A stretch of 64,000 nucleotides of DNA from Burkholderia sp. PAMC 26561 (GTDB lineage: Bacteria; Pseudomonadota; Gammaproteobacteria; Burkholderiales; Burkholderiaceae). Positions 43,855 to 53,311 of this stretch are shown here, piece after piece; the stretch's first letter is position 1; each line of letters starts with the position of its first letter. The notes under the pieces are model-generated. The model was not told the DNA's origin. It saw only the letters and a list, made by a program, of their open reading frames with translations, and ran no database searches. The stretch covers positions 2,976,001-3,040,000 of the forward strand of contig NZ_CP014306.1 of the NCBI RefSeq assembly GCF_001557535.2, written 5' to 3'. Made by a program: the position numbers and the translations under genes.

Positions 43855-44421
43855 ATGCCAACCGATACCCCTTCCGGCGAGCAGAAGCCGAATCAAGAAA
43901 CGATGAGCGAAGAACTCATCAACTTCGCGGCTGAAGTCTTCGATACCGCCCGCCGCGGCGACGCCCCCATGCTCGACGCGCTGCTGCACAAAGGCCTGCC
44001 GCCGAACATGCGCAACGACAAGGGCGACACCCTCGTGATGCTCGCGAGCTATCACGGCCATGCCGACGCCGTGCGCGTGCTGCTGCAACACAAAGCCGAT
44101 CCGAACCTGCGCAACGACAACGGCCAGACACCGATTGCGGGCGCGGCGTTCAAGGGCTACAAGCCGGTCATCGAAGCATTGCTGGAGCATGGTGCGGACG
44201 TCGAGGGCGCATCGCCCGATGGCCGCACGGCGCTGATGATCGCGGCTATGTTCAATCGTGTGGAAATGGTCGAGTTCCTGATCGCGCACGGCGCAAATCC
44301 GGACGCAAAAGACGCAAACGGCTTTACCGCACGCGACGCTGCCGCGAAAATGGGCGCCCCCGACACCGTCGCGCGTCTCGCCCAGGCAACCGAAGCGAAG
44401 TCGCGGCCGCCGGGCGTCTGA
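43855..44421 (+). CDS. Ankyrin-repeat protein
   Basis: A 188-residue cytosolic protein built of about four ankyrin repeats (residues about 30-170; recurring G-D-T-L-V-M-L-A-S-Y-H-G-H, G-Q-T-P-I-A-G-A-A, G-R-T-A-L-M-I-A-A). No signal peptide. These repeats mediate protein binding; the partner is unknown. The ATG at 43855 is chosen because ATGGAG stands 8 nt upstream. Divergent from the DUF938 gene and followed by the PRC-barrel gene 103 bp later. Confidence 0.88.
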   Translation: MPTDTPSGEQKPNQETMSEELINFAAEVFDTARRGDAPMLDALLHKGLPPNMRNDKGDTLVMLASYHGHADAVRVLLQHKADPNLRNDNGQTPIAGAAFKGYKPVIEALLEHGADVEGASPDGRTALMIAAMFNRVEMVEFLIAHGANPDAKDANGFTARDAAAKMGAPDTVARLAQATEAKSRPPGV

Positions 44422-44524
44422 CTTTTCCGAACCAGCGTTTTACCGATAAACCCGCGCCATCGATCATTCTGATTGGCGGCGCACGACCCTTTTGAAGGCG
44501 ATCCGGCAACATGGAGCTCTTGTG

Positions 44525-45613
44525 ATGAGTGGCGGCTTCCCGCGGGGTGGCTTCCCGCTTCGAGCGTACGACTGGCACTGGCGCACGATGGCCAGGATGC
44601 TTGCCATCCTTATCGGGCTGGCGTTTGTCACGGTCATGTCCGGGTGCAGCCTGTTCCCGACACAGCCGGCGGCGCCGATCATCGATTTGTCGACGCCGCA
44701 GCCGGCGAGCGAGCCCGAAGCCGTCGAGCCGGAAGAAGAGCCTGCCTCCACACCGGTCGCCACGCAACCGCCGACCGAGCAAAGGGCGCCGCGTCCGAAG
44801 CCCAAGCGCCGCGTTGTCGTGCCGAAGAAAGCGCCGCCTCCGCCGCCTCCGCCCGTTGAAGAGAAAGTGCCGGCGCCTCCGCCGCCGCTGCTGACCACGC
44901 GCATCATGCAGCGCGAGCAGATCCACGGTCTCCTCGACAGCGAGATCCAGCGCGACGGCAAGATCGTCGGCCGCGCGGTCGACATGTACGTGGATGCCGC
45001 CGCCAAGCCGAAGCTCATGATCGTCAACCTGTCGGGTTTCCTCGGCGTGGGCGACCGCAAGGTCACGTTCCCGTGGAGCGCGTTCCGCTTCAACCCGGCG
45101 GACAAGAAAGCGCCCGTGACCTTTGTCATGCCGCAACCGGCGACAGGTAAATCGAAGGCGGAAGCGCCGGCGAAACCGGGTTCTGTCGCCGATGTCCCGC
45201 CGACCCTTGCCCAACTCGTCGATTCCAACGTCACGCAAAAGAGCGGCGCGCGCATGGGCCGGGTGGTCGACGTATTGATCGATTCGCAGGCGCAACCGCA
45301 GGCGCTCGTCATCGACCTTTCCGATTCCCTCGCCGGCGACAAACGGCAAGTCGCGGCCAACTGGCCGGACCTGCACGTGGTATCGCGCAACAAGGTGCTG
45401 CAATTGCAACTGGATTTCACCGATACACAGATCAAGGCCGCACCGACCTATTCGCCTGACCAGCCGATCAAGATCATCTCTCCCGTCGTGCCGCCGGCCG
45501 AACCGGCGGCGGCGTCGGAGCCCTCATCGGCATCGGCGGCGGTTGCGGTACCCGCTTCAACGTCCTCTGGACCGGTCGCGGCTGCATCCGCCGCTCGGCC
45601 CTCGAAACAATGA
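44525..45613 (+). CDS. Putative lipoprotein with two PRC-barrel-like domains
   Basis: A 362-residue protein. After a hydrophobic helix comes V-M-S-G-C, a workable lipobox, so it is probably lipid-anchored. A long proline- and charge-rich linker follows (about 48-120, including a run of prolines), then two repeats of about 60 residues with the PRC-barrel pattern (I-V-G-R-A-V-D-M-Y-V-D and M-G-R-V-V-D-V-L-I-D). The tail is alanine/serine-rich. GGAG precedes the ATG at 44525 by 8 nt. Role unknown; the linker length suggests spanning the periplasm. MFS gene 14 bp downstream. Confidence 0.8.
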   Translation: MSGGFPRGGFPLRAYDWHWRTMARMLAILIGLAFVTVMSGCSLFPTQPAAPIIDLSTPQPASEPEAVEPEEEPASTPVATQPPTEQRAPRPKPKRRVVVPKKAPPPPPPPVEEKVPAPPPPLLTTRIMQREQIHGLLDSEIQRDGKIVGRAVDMYVDAAAKPKLMIVNLSGFLGVGDRKVTFPWSAFRFNPADKKAPVTFVMPQPATGKSKAEAPAKPGSVADVPPTLAQLVDSNVTQKSGARMGRVVDVLIDSQAQPQALVIDLSDSLAGDKRQVAANWPDLHVVSRNKVLQLQLDFTDTQIKAAPTYSPDQPIKIISPVVPPAEPAAASEPSSASAAVAVPASTSSGPVAAASAARPSKQ

Positions 45614-45627
45614 GGACGATCTGAAAT

Positions 45628-46920
45628 ATGGTTACTGCACGAAGTCTGCGCGCGCTTGACTGGCTGAACTTTTTCGTCGCGAATGTGCAGACCGGCTTTG
45701 GGCCGTTCATCGCTTCCTATCTCGCCGCGAACAAGTGGACGCAAGGCGAGATCGGGCTGATGCTGAGCGTCGGCACGATCAGCGCGATGGCAAGCCAGTT
45801 ACCGGCCGGCGCGCTCGTCGATGCCTTGCGCAACAAGAAAGGCGCGGCTGCCGCTGCGATCATCGCGATCATCATCAGTGCGCTGCTGCTCGGCGCGAGT
45901 CCCACATTCGTCTCCGTCTTCGCGGCCGAAGTGCTGCACGGGTTCGCGAGCTGCATGCTCGTTCCCGCGATGGCCGCGATCTCGCTCGCCCTCGTCTCCC
46001 GCGCCGATCTAGGCACGCGGCTCGGGCGCAATGCGCGATGGGCGTCCATCGGCAGCGCGCTGACCGCGGCGTTGATGGGCGTGTTCGGGGAGTACCTGTC
46101 GCTGCGCTCGGTATTCTTCCTGACGGCTGCGCTCGCATTGCCGGCGCTGGTCGCGCTGAACATGATCCATCACGAGATGCCGCCGGTCGTACCACGCATG
46201 AAAAAAGCGGCGGCGAAGGCAGGATCGAATATCGCCGATGCACTCAGTTCAGCTAGCGGCGAACGCCCCGAAAGCCTGCGCGACTTGGTGCGCGATCCGC
46301 GATTGCTGACGTTCGCGGCGTGCGTGGTGCTGTTCCACTTGTCGAATGCGGCGATGCTGAATCTTGCCGCCGGCGAAGTGACCGCGCACATGGGCGACAA
46401 CGTTCAACTGGTGATTGCGGCGTGCATCATCGTGCCGCAATTCATCGTGGCAGGGTTGTCGCCGTGGGTCGGGCGGCAGGCGCAGACGTGGGGACGGCGG
46501 CCCGTGCTGATCCTTGGTTTCTCGGCGTTACCGTTGCGTGCGCTGTTGTTCGCCGCGGCCAGCAGCGCGAGCAGCCCGTATCTGCTCGTGCCGGTGCAGA
46601 TGCTCGACGGTATCAGCGCAGCGGTGTTCGGCGTGATGCTGCCGCTGATCGCAGCCGACGTTGCCGGCGGCAAGGGCCGGTATAACCTGTGTATCGGCTT
46701 CTTCGGGCTGGCCGCGGGGATTGGCGCCACGCTGAGCACGGCGATCGCGGGGTTTGTCGCGGACAAGTTCGGTGTGAACACGAGCTTTTTCGGGCTTGCT
46801 GCGGCGGGCGCGCTCGCGGTTGCGCTGGTTTGGCTGGCAATGCCGGAAACGCGCGATGCCGCCGCCAACGACGAAGCTGCAAAGAACGGCAAGGACAAGG
46901 AAGCCACGCCTGCGGGGTGA
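45628..46920 (+). CDS. MFS transporter
   Basis: A 430-residue inner-membrane protein with about twelve hydrophobic helices and a charged central loop near residues 190-220. Opening N-F-F-V-A-N-V-Q-T-G-F-G-P-F resembles MFS exporters of unknown substrate that are common in proteobacteria. It lies 14 bp after the PRC-barrel gene and 6 bp before the enoyl-CoA hydratase-like gene, so the three may be co-transcribed. The sequence gives no substrate. Confidence 0.87.
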   Translation: MVTARSLRALDWLNFFVANVQTGFGPFIASYLAANKWTQGEIGLMLSVGTISAMASQLPAGALVDALRNKKGAAAAAIIAIIISALLLGASPTFVSVFAAEVLHGFASCMLVPAMAAISLALVSRADLGTRLGRNARWASIGSALTAALMGVFGEYLSLRSVFFLTAALALPALVALNMIHHEMPPVVPRMKKAAAKAGSNIADALSSASGERPESLRDLVRDPRLLTFAACVVLFHLSNAAMLNLAAGEVTAHMGDNVQLVIAACIIVPQFIVAGLSPWVGRQAQTWGRRPVLILGFSALPLRALLFAAASSASSPYLLVPVQMLDGISAAVFGVMLPLIAADVAGGKGRYNLCIGFFGLAAGIGATLSTAIAGFVADKFGVNTSFFGLAAAGALAVALVWLAMPETRDAAANDEAAKNGKDKEATPAG

Positions 46921-46926
46921 ACGAGC

Positions 46927-47670
46927 ATGACCGAAACGAGCGTAGCCGATGGTTTTTCATGGTCGCGGCATGAGGGCGTGGTCACGGTGCGGCTGACGCG
47001 CGAAGCGCAGCACAACCGGATCGATCCCACGGATATTGCGGGCTTGAGAGAAGCGATTGCCAATGCTTCGAGCGATGCGGCTTCAATCGCGCTGGTGGTG
47101 ACCGGCACAGGACCGGCAACCTTCAGCTCCGGCTACACGCTGTCGGCGCTCGCGGCAGGGAACATCGACGATTCGTTCGAAAGCCTGCTCAACGAACTCG
47201 AAGCGTGTCCCCTGCCTACAATCTGCGCGCTGAACGGAAGTGTGTATGGCGGCGCGACGGATCTAGCGTTGTGCTGCGATACACGCATTGGCGTTGAAGG
47301 ATCGCGGATGTTCATGCCGGCGGCGCGTATCGGCTTGCATTACTACCCGGATGGCATGCGCCGGTATGTCCGCGAACTCGGGGCTACGCAGGCGAAGCGG
47401 CTGTTTCTGACCGGCATTGCAATCGATGCGCCGGAAATGCTGCGTATCGGCTTCCTGACTGATCTTGTCGCGGCCGACCAGTTGACCACGCGCACGGCGG
47501 AATACATCGATGCATTGCGCGCCTGCGAACCCAACGTGGTGCGCTCGATGAAGCGCCAGTTGAATGCCATCGCGGCAGGCGATCCCTCCGCTTTGACAAA
47601 TAGAATCGCCTACGAAGCCTCGCTTCAAAGCCCGACGATCGCCGAGCGGATCAAGCGGCGCCGGAGTTGA
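46927..47670 (+). CDS. Enoyl-CoA hydratase/isomerase family protein
   Basis: A 247-residue crotonase-fold protein. Oxyanion-hole elements are F-S-S-G-Y-T-L and G-S-V-Y-G-G-A-T-D-L-A. The two glutamates typical of enoyl-CoA hydratases (around E-A-x-G-G-G and P-E) are not evident: the second site reads A-R-I-G-L-H-Y-Y. So the reaction may be a different CoA-ester conversion. Start ATG 6 bp after the MFS stop, and its stop abuts the convergent flavoprotein stop. Confidence 0.85.
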   Translation: MTETSVADGFSWSRHEGVVTVRLTREAQHNRIDPTDIAGLREAIANASSDAASIALVVTGTGPATFSSGYTLSALAAGNIDDSFESLLNELEACPLPTICALNGSVYGGATDLALCCDTRIGVEGSRMFMPAARIGLHYYPDGMRRYVRELGATQAKRLFLTGIAIDAPEMLRIGFLTDLVAADQLTTRTAEYIDALRACEPNVVRSMKRQLNAIAAGDPSALTNRIAYEASLQSPTIAERIKRRRS

Positions 47671-49056
47671 TCACTCCAGCGGTTTCAACATCCCCATCAG
47701 CGTGGGAATCAGCTCGCTCACCGTCGGATGAATATGCATCGCGCGTTGCAGCGTGGTGTACGGCGCGTCCGCATTCATGATGTCGATGAACGTATGGATC
47801 GCTTCGTCACCCTCGATGCCCAGAATTGCCGCACCGAGAATCTTCTTCGTCTGCGCGTCCACCAGCACCTTCATGAAGCCATCTGTCTCGCCACGCTCGC
47901 GGGCTCGCCCAACGCGCGACATCGGCATGGTGGCGATCAGCGCGGCGCGTCCGTCCTTGCGGACATCGGCTTCGCTCATGCCCACTCGCGCAAACGGCGG
48001 ATCCACAAAAACCGCGTAGCACATGATGCGGGAATCGACGCTGCGCGATTCGCCATCGACCACGTTCGACGCAATGATCTCGTAGTCGTTGTACGACGTA
48101 TGCGTGAACGCGCCGCGCCCGTTGACATCGCCGAGCGCCCAGACGCCCTCCGCTTTGGTGCGAAGCTGACCATCGACACTGATCAGGCCATGCTTGTCCG
48201 GCACGATGCCCGCATGCTCGAGCCCGAGGTCGTCGGTGTTCGGCGTGCGGCCCGTGGCGAACAATAGATGCGACGCATCGATGCTCTTCCCGTCGGTGAG
48301 GAAGATCCGCACGCCCTCGCCCGCCGCCTCGACCTTCGACGTCTGGGTGTTGAAGCGGAACTCGACGCCATCGCGCGCCAGAACCTTCTGAACCTGTTCC
48401 GCGAAATCCTTGTCCTCGCGTGCGAGCACGCGCTCGCCCCTTACAAGCACCGTCACGCGGCTGCCGAAGCGCGCGAACATCTGCGCGAATTCCAGCGCGA
48501 TGTAACTCCCGCCCACGATCGCCAGATGTTCAGGCAACGCGGTCAGTTCCAGGATCGTGGAATTGGTCAGATATGAAATCCCCGCGAGTCCTTCGATTTC
48601 CGGAACGGTCGCACGCGTGCCGGTATTGATGAAAATCGAATCCGCCGTGAGTTCGTGCTGCTGACCGTCGTTGCCCTGCACGCTGATGGAATGCGGCCCG
48701 CTAAAGCGCCCGTGACCGTTGAACACCGTCACGCCCGATGTCCCCCGCAACCACTTCTCCACGCCTTCGCGCGATTCGCCGATGACCTCGTCCTTGCGCG
48801 CCTTGACGCGCGCCAGATCCACCCGAACGCCGCCATCGAGGATCACACCGTAATCTCCGGCATGGCGCGCGACGTGCGCCACCCGTGCGCTCGCCACATA
48901 TGTCTTGGTCGGCGTGCACCCTACATTCACGCACGTCCCGCCGAACAACGACCGTTCGATGATCGCCGTACGCTTGCCGCTTTCTGCAAGCTTCACGGCC
49001 AGCGGCGCGCCGCCTTGTCCGGTGCCGATCACGATGGCGTCAAATTGTTGCGACAT
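47671..49056 (-). CDS. FAD-dependent pyridine nucleotide-disulphide oxidoreductase (RclA/MerA-like)
   Basis: A 461-residue flavoprotein. The FAD loop is G-T-G-Q-G-G-A-P, the redox disulphide C-V-N-V-G-C, the NAD loop G-G-S-Y-I-A, and the C-terminal base H-I-H-P-T-V-S-E. T-P-T-K after the disulphide is as in RclA and mercuric-reductase-like proteins rather than lipoamide dehydrogenase. No heavy-metal N-terminal domain is present. Roles in reactive chlorine or copper stress are known for RclA. The ATG at 49056 has AGGAG 8 nt upstream, better than the GTG two codons earlier. Single gene. Confidence 0.9.
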   Translation of the reverse strand: MSQQFDAIVIGTGQGGAPLAVKLAESGKRTAIIERSLFGGTCVNVGCTPTKTYVASARVAHVARHAGDYGVILDGGVRVDLARVKARKDEVIGESREGVEKWLRGTSGVTVFNGHGRFSGPHSISVQGNDGQQHELTADSIFINTGTRATVPEIEGLAGISYLTNSTILELTALPEHLAIVGGSYIALEFAQMFARFGSRVTVLVRGERVLAREDKDFAEQVQKVLARDGVEFRFNTQTSKVEAAGEGVRIFLTDGKSIDASHLLFATGRTPNTDDLGLEHAGIVPDKHGLISVDGQLRTKAEGVWALGDVNGRGAFTHTSYNDYEIIASNVVDGESRSVDSRIMCYAVFVDPPFARVGMSEADVRKDGRAALIATMPMSRVGRARERGETDGFMKVLVDAQTKKILGAAILGIEGDEAIHTFIDIMNADAPYTTLQRAMHIHPTVSELIPTLMGMLKPLE

Positions 49057-49260
49057 GTTCACGTCTCCTCGGCGGTGTTTGCGGACTTTGCATGGTAGCT
49101 CGCCGGGGAAACCGGTGCAGCAGGAAACCTCCCCGCCGTGTGTGCGTTTTACGCATGGACAGGTCGAGATTTAATCGCTTGTGGCCCAGTGTCGCGCCCG
49201 CTAAAACTAGCGCCATTCACGTCGCGGACCCGCTGCGGCGCTTCTTTCCGGGCTATCACG

Positions 49261-50685
49261 ATGCGCACCTACCGTAATTTCATCGACGGCCGCCTGATCG
49301 ACTCATCGTCCGATCGGTTTGCCGATGTCGACAACCCCGCCACCGCTGAGATCATCGCCCGCGTCACGCTCGCGTCCCGGGACGACGCGCTCGCCGCCGT
49401 AGAAGCCGCATCGCGGGCGCAGAAAACGTGGCGCAAGCTGAGTTCCATCGAGCGCGGGGAGCATTTGCGCCGTTTCGCCGATGCCATCGTTCAGCGCGCG
49501 CCGCAAATTGGCGCGGCGCTCGCGCTGGAATCGGGCAAAAGTGTGGCGGATTCGGAAAACGAAGCCCGCTACGCCGCCGATATCACCCGCTATCACGCCG
49601 AATGGGCACGCCGGATCGAAGGCGAAGTCATCCCCAGCGACACGCTCAACGAAAACCTCGTGCTGCATCGCGAGCCGATTGGTGTGGTCGCCTGCCTGAT
49701 CCCGTTCAACTACCCGGTCTACACGCTCTTGCGCAAGGTCGCTCCGGCGTTGATCACGGGCAATACGGTCGTGGTACGGCCGAGCAACAACACGCCCATG
49801 TCCGCTTTCGAAATCGCCGAAGCCGCGCGTCAGGCGGGACTGCCGGCCGGCATCTTCAACGTGCTTGCAATGGACCACACTACGGCGGCCACGGTCTGCA
49901 CGCATCCGGCCGTCGGCATGATCACGCTCACCGGCAGCGTGAACGCCGGGCGCATCGTGCTGGACTACTGCAAGGCGAACATCGCGAAACCTTCGCTGGA
50001 ACTCGGCGGGAAGGCGCCCGCGATCATCGAACCGGATGCCGACCTCGAAGCGGCAGCGAGCGCGATCGTCGGATCGAAGACCACGCATTGCGGCCAGTTG
50101 TGTACCGCCATGGAACGCGTGTATGTCCACGCAAGCGTGCACGAGCGCTTCGTCGAATTGCTGCGCGCGAAGATGAGCGCCGTGAGTTTCGGCGACCGGT
50201 CGATGGACGCATCGAAGATGGGACCGCTGGTGAGCCGCTCCGCCCAGCAAGACATTCACGCGATGGTCCAGCGCGCCGTGGCCGAAGGCGCTACGGTCGC
50301 GACCGGCGGCACGCTGCCCGACACCGCTGGCTATTTCTACCCGCCTACGCTGCTGCTCGATTGCCGCCACGACATGGAAATCGTGCGCGAAGAAATCTTC
50401 GGCCCGGTGCTGCCGGTGATCTCGTACGGCACGCTCGACGAAGTCCTCGCGATGGCGAACGACCATCAGTACGGGTTGTCGTCGGTGCTTTATACGGAGA
50501 ACTATCGCACCGCCATGCGCGTGGCCAATGAGATCGAAGCCGGCGAGCTGTACGTGAACCGCACGCCCGCCGATCCGTATCAAGGTTTTCACGCTGGCTG
50601 GAAACGCTCGGGACTCGGCGGCGATGACGGCAAGCACGGGATGCTCGAATTCACGCAGACCCGCCTCGTGGTCATGAAGTACTGA
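49261..50685 (+). CDS. Aldehyde dehydrogenase (AldA-like)
   Basis: A 474-residue NAD(P)-dependent dehydrogenase. Catalytic features are the glutamate in L-E-L-G-G-K-A-P and the cysteine in C-G-Q-L-C-T. Resembles lactaldehyde/glycolaldehyde dehydrogenase AldA in length and sequence; where AldA has K-P-S-E this has R-P-S-N. The open frame extends 41 codons upstream, but R-T-Y-R-N-F-I-D-G-R after the ATG at 49261 is the family N-terminus. First gene of the sugar-acid cluster, divergent from the RclA-like gene. Confidence 0.9.
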   Translation: MRTYRNFIDGRLIDSSSDRFADVDNPATAEIIARVTLASRDDALAAVEAASRAQKTWRKLSSIERGEHLRRFADAIVQRAPQIGAALALESGKSVADSENEARYAADITRYHAEWARRIEGEVIPSDTLNENLVLHREPIGVVACLIPFNYPVYTLLRKVAPALITGNTVVVRPSNNTPMSAFEIAEAARQAGLPAGIFNVLAMDHTTAATVCTHPAVGMITLTGSVNAGRIVLDYCKANIAKPSLELGGKAPAIIEPDADLEAAASAIVGSKTTHCGQLCTAMERVYVHASVHERFVELLRAKMSAVSFGDRSMDASKMGPLVSRSAQQDIHAMVQRAVAEGATVATGGTLPDTAGYFYPPTLLLDCRHDMEIVREEIFGPVLPVISYGTLDEVLAMANDHQYGLSSVLYTENYRTAMRVANEIEAGELYVNRTPADPYQGFHAGWKRSGLGGDDGKHGMLEFTQTRLVVMKY

Positions 50686-50753
50686 TTTTTCCTCAACCTG
50701 CATGAATCGATAAAAAAACAGCGCGCCTCAAAGCGTGCTGAAGGAGACGTATT

Positions 50754-52082
50754 GTGGATAAAACCTTGACCGGCGTCACGCCGGCAGTCATCGAGACAAG
50801 CCGGTCGCAGCGTTACATCCAGCTTATGTTGCTGGTTGTCGCCGCTGGCGCGATCTACCCGTTGCTCTATCTGCGTCAGGTGTACCAGACGCCGATGCTC
50901 GAGTTTTTTCACATCGACAATAGCCAGCTCGGGTATCTGTATTCCGTCCTCGGCACGGTTTTCCTGCTGAGTTATCTGCCGAGCGGCTGGCTTGCCGACC
51001 GCATCGCTCCGCGTTTCCTGATCTGTTTTTCATTGATCGCAACCGGCGCGCTCGGGCTCGTTTATTCGACCGCGCCGAGCTTCGGGATCCTGCTGGTCGT
51101 ATTTTGCTGCTGGGGCTTGACCACCGGCCTGACCTTCTGGGCATCGATTCTGAAACGCGTCAAGACCATCGCCGCGCACGACGAACAAGGCCGTTTCTTC
51201 GGCTTGCTCGATGGCGGCCGCGGCCTGATTGAAGCGCTGCTTGCGACCATCGCGCTCGTGATCTTCGCCACCGCCACCGAAAAACACGGCTTGCCGACGA
51301 ACGTCGGTTTCCGCTACGTGGTCTATTTGTATTCGACGTTTTGTATTGGACTTGGGTTGCTCATGGCGCTGGTGAAGGAACCGCCCGCGACACCGCAGGA
51401 GCTTCAGCAAGCCGCCGACAACCGCACGCAGAAACACAACCTGTGGCGCGATCTCGTCACGCTGATGCGCATTCCGCAACTCTGGCTGATGGCGGCCATC
51501 GTGTTCTGCGGATACCAGATTTTCTGGGCGACCTATAGCTTCTCTGCGTACCTGCAAGTGGGCGACCTGAAGATGACCGTCGTGATGGCGGGCACGCTCA
51601 CCACGCTGAAACTCTGGATGCGGCCGGTTGGCGGTATCGGCGGCGGCTATCTCGGCGATCGTTTCTCCACGCTCGGCGTACTGACCACCGCGCTCTTTCT
51701 CGCCGCGATCGGGCTCGTGGCGCTGGCCGTGCTGCCGACGCTGCATATAGCACCGCACGTGGGCGTCGCGGTGATCGCAGTTGTCGTGCTGGTCATCGGC
51801 ATTCTGACCTACGCGATTCGCGGCCTCTACTGGTCGCTACTCGACGATTGCGGCATCCCATTGCGCATCACGGGCCTGGCGATCGGCCTGGTTTCGTTGA
51901 TCGGTTACTCGCCCGATGTCTTCCTGCCGCTCGTGAACGGCTGGACCACCGAGCATTTCCCAGGCCTTCCCGGCTATCAGATCTATTTCTCCTATATCGC
52001 TGCAATCAGCGTGGTTGGCGGTGTGGCCGCCCTCGCCCTGACGCGCATGCGCAAGACTGTCACAAAGGACGCCATCCGATGA
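50754..52082 (+). CDS. MFS transporter (sugar-acid cluster)
   Basis: A 442-residue inner-membrane protein with twelve predicted helices, opening Y-I-Q-L-M-L-L-V-V-A-A-G and with the loop G-W-L-A-D-R-I-A-P-R. It starts at GTG with AAGGAG 8 nt upstream. It overlaps the enolase-superfamily gene by ATGA, so it very likely imports that enzyme's substrate. A remote resemblance to YihN-type transporters is noted without certainty. Confidence 0.88.
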   Translation: MDKTLTGVTPAVIETSRSQRYIQLMLLVVAAGAIYPLLYLRQVYQTPMLEFFHIDNSQLGYLYSVLGTVFLLSYLPSGWLADRIAPRFLICFSLIATGALGLVYSTAPSFGILLVVFCCWGLTTGLTFWASILKRVKTIAAHDEQGRFFGLLDGGRGLIEALLATIALVIFATATEKHGLPTNVGFRYVVYLYSTFCIGLGLLMALVKEPPATPQELQQAADNRTQKHNLWRDLVTLMRIPQLWLMAAIVFCGYQIFWATYSFSAYLQVGDLKMTVVMAGTLTTLKLWMRPVGGIGGGYLGDRFSTLGVLTTALFLAAIGLVALAVLPTLHIAPHVGVAVIAVVVLVIGILTYAIRGLYWSLLDDCGIPLRITGLAIGLVSLIGYSPDVFLPLVNGWTTEHFPGLPGYQIYFSYIAAISVVGGVAALALTRMRKTVTKDAIR

Positions 52083-53296
52083 AAATCGTCTCCCTCGAAA
52101 CGCATTTCGTAGCCGTGCCGCCGCCGCATCTCGGCGGCATGTACTGGATCTTGTTGAAGCTCAAGACGGCTTGCGGCATTGAAGGCGTGGGTGAGATCTA
52201 TTCGGCGACGTTCCATCCGAAAGCGATGGCGCACATCATCGACGACGTCTTCGGTCGCTATCTGCAGGACCACGATCCGCATCACGTCGAGCGCTTCTTC
52301 CGCGAAGCCTATTCGAGCGGCTTCACGCAACGCCCCGACCTCACGATGATGGGCGTCGTCAGCGGCCTCGAGATGGCATGCTGGGACATCATCGGCAAGG
52401 CGGCGGACAAGCCGGTCTACGAGTTGATGGGCGGGCTCGTGAACGAACGGCTGCGCTCGTACACCTACCTGTACCCGAAAAACGCCGCCGGCGAATACGA
52501 TTACGACGACGTCGACCTGGCCGCCGACTGCGCAGTGAAGAACGCGGACCTCGGCTTTACCGCCGTCAAGTTCGATCCCGCCGGTCCCTACACGGCCTAT
52601 TCGGGCCACCAGATATCGCTCGACGTACTGGAACGCTGCGAGACCTTCTGCAAGCGCATCCGCGAAGCCGTCGGCAATCGCTGCGACCTGCTGTTCGGCA
52701 CGCACGGGCAGATGGTTCCATCGTCGGCAATTCGTCTCGCCCAGCGGCTCGAAAAGTACGACCCGTTGTGGTTCGAAGAACCCGTTCCGCCCGGCCAGGA
52801 AGACGCGATGGCGCAAGTTTCGCGGCATACGAGCATTCCAATTGCAGCCGGCGAACGGCTCACCACCAAATATGAATTCTTCAAGCTGCTGCAAGCGGGC
52901 GCGGCATCGATTCTTCAACTGAACGTTGCGCGCTGCGGCGGTCTGCTCGAAGCCAAGAAGATCGCGACGCTCGCCGAGGTCTACTACGCGCAGATCGCAC
53001 CGCATCTCTACAACGGGCCCATTGGCGCTGCCGCGAGCATCCAGTTGGCCGCGTGCACGCCGAACTTCCTGATCCAGGAAAGTATCGGCACGTGGGACGG
53101 GTTCCATGCGCAGATCTTGAAGACGCCGATTCAGTGGGAAGACGGTTACATCATCCCGTCGAAAGCGCCGGGACTCGGCGTGGAACTGGACATGGATGTC
53201 GTGCGCGCGCATTCCCCTTACACCGGCGAACGTCTGCATTTGCAGATGGCGTCGAAACCCGCCGATGTACGGGATTCTTCTCCGGCCAGAGGCTGA
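52079..53296 (+). CDS. Enolase-superfamily dehydratase, mandelate racemase/ManD-like
   Basis: A 405-residue protein with the capping and barrel domains of the mandelate racemase group. Two metal-ligand positions are visible at E233 in W-F-E-E-P-V-P-P and E259 in A-G-E-R-L; a catalytic histidine is suggested in A-P-H-L-Y-N-G-P. At the first metal position, where ManD-type enzymes have L-L-H-D-V-H-H-R, this one has L-L-F-G-T-H-G-Q (G207), so the aspartate is absent. It is coupled to the MFS gene by ATGA. Dehydration of an aldonic acid is the usual reaction; this variant may differ. Confidence 0.86.
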   Translation: MKIVSLETHFVAVPPPHLGGMYWILLKLKTACGIEGVGEIYSATFHPKAMAHIIDDVFGRYLQDHDPHHVERFFREAYSSGFTQRPDLTMMGVVSGLEMACWDIIGKAADKPVYELMGGLVNERLRSYTYLYPKNAAGEYDYDDVDLAADCAVKNADLGFTAVKFDPAGPYTAYSGHQISLDVLERCETFCKRIREAVGNRCDLLFGTHGQMVPSSAIRLAQRLEKYDPLWFEEPVPPGQEDAMAQVSRHTSIPIAAGERLTTKYEFFKLLQAGAASILQLNVARCGGLLEAKKIATLAEVYYAQIAPHLYNGPIGAAASIQLAACTPNFLIQESIGTWDGFHAQILKTPIQWEDGYIIPSKAPGLGVELDMDVVRAHSPYTGERLHLQMASKPADVRDSSPARG

Positions 53297-53311
53297 GGCG
53301 AGCGATCAGAT

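Noticed and set aside
44324..45409. Minus-strand frame rich in arginine
   Set aside because: Antisense to the PRC-barrel lipoprotein gene, whose proline codons give an arginine-rich mirror.
49303..50703. 466-codon open frame on the minus strand
   Set aside because: Antisense shadow of the aldehyde dehydrogenase gene; no recognisable domain or ribosome site.
51992..53239. 415-codon open frame on the minus strand
   Set aside because: Antisense to the dehydratase gene, whose motifs and coupled start are clear.
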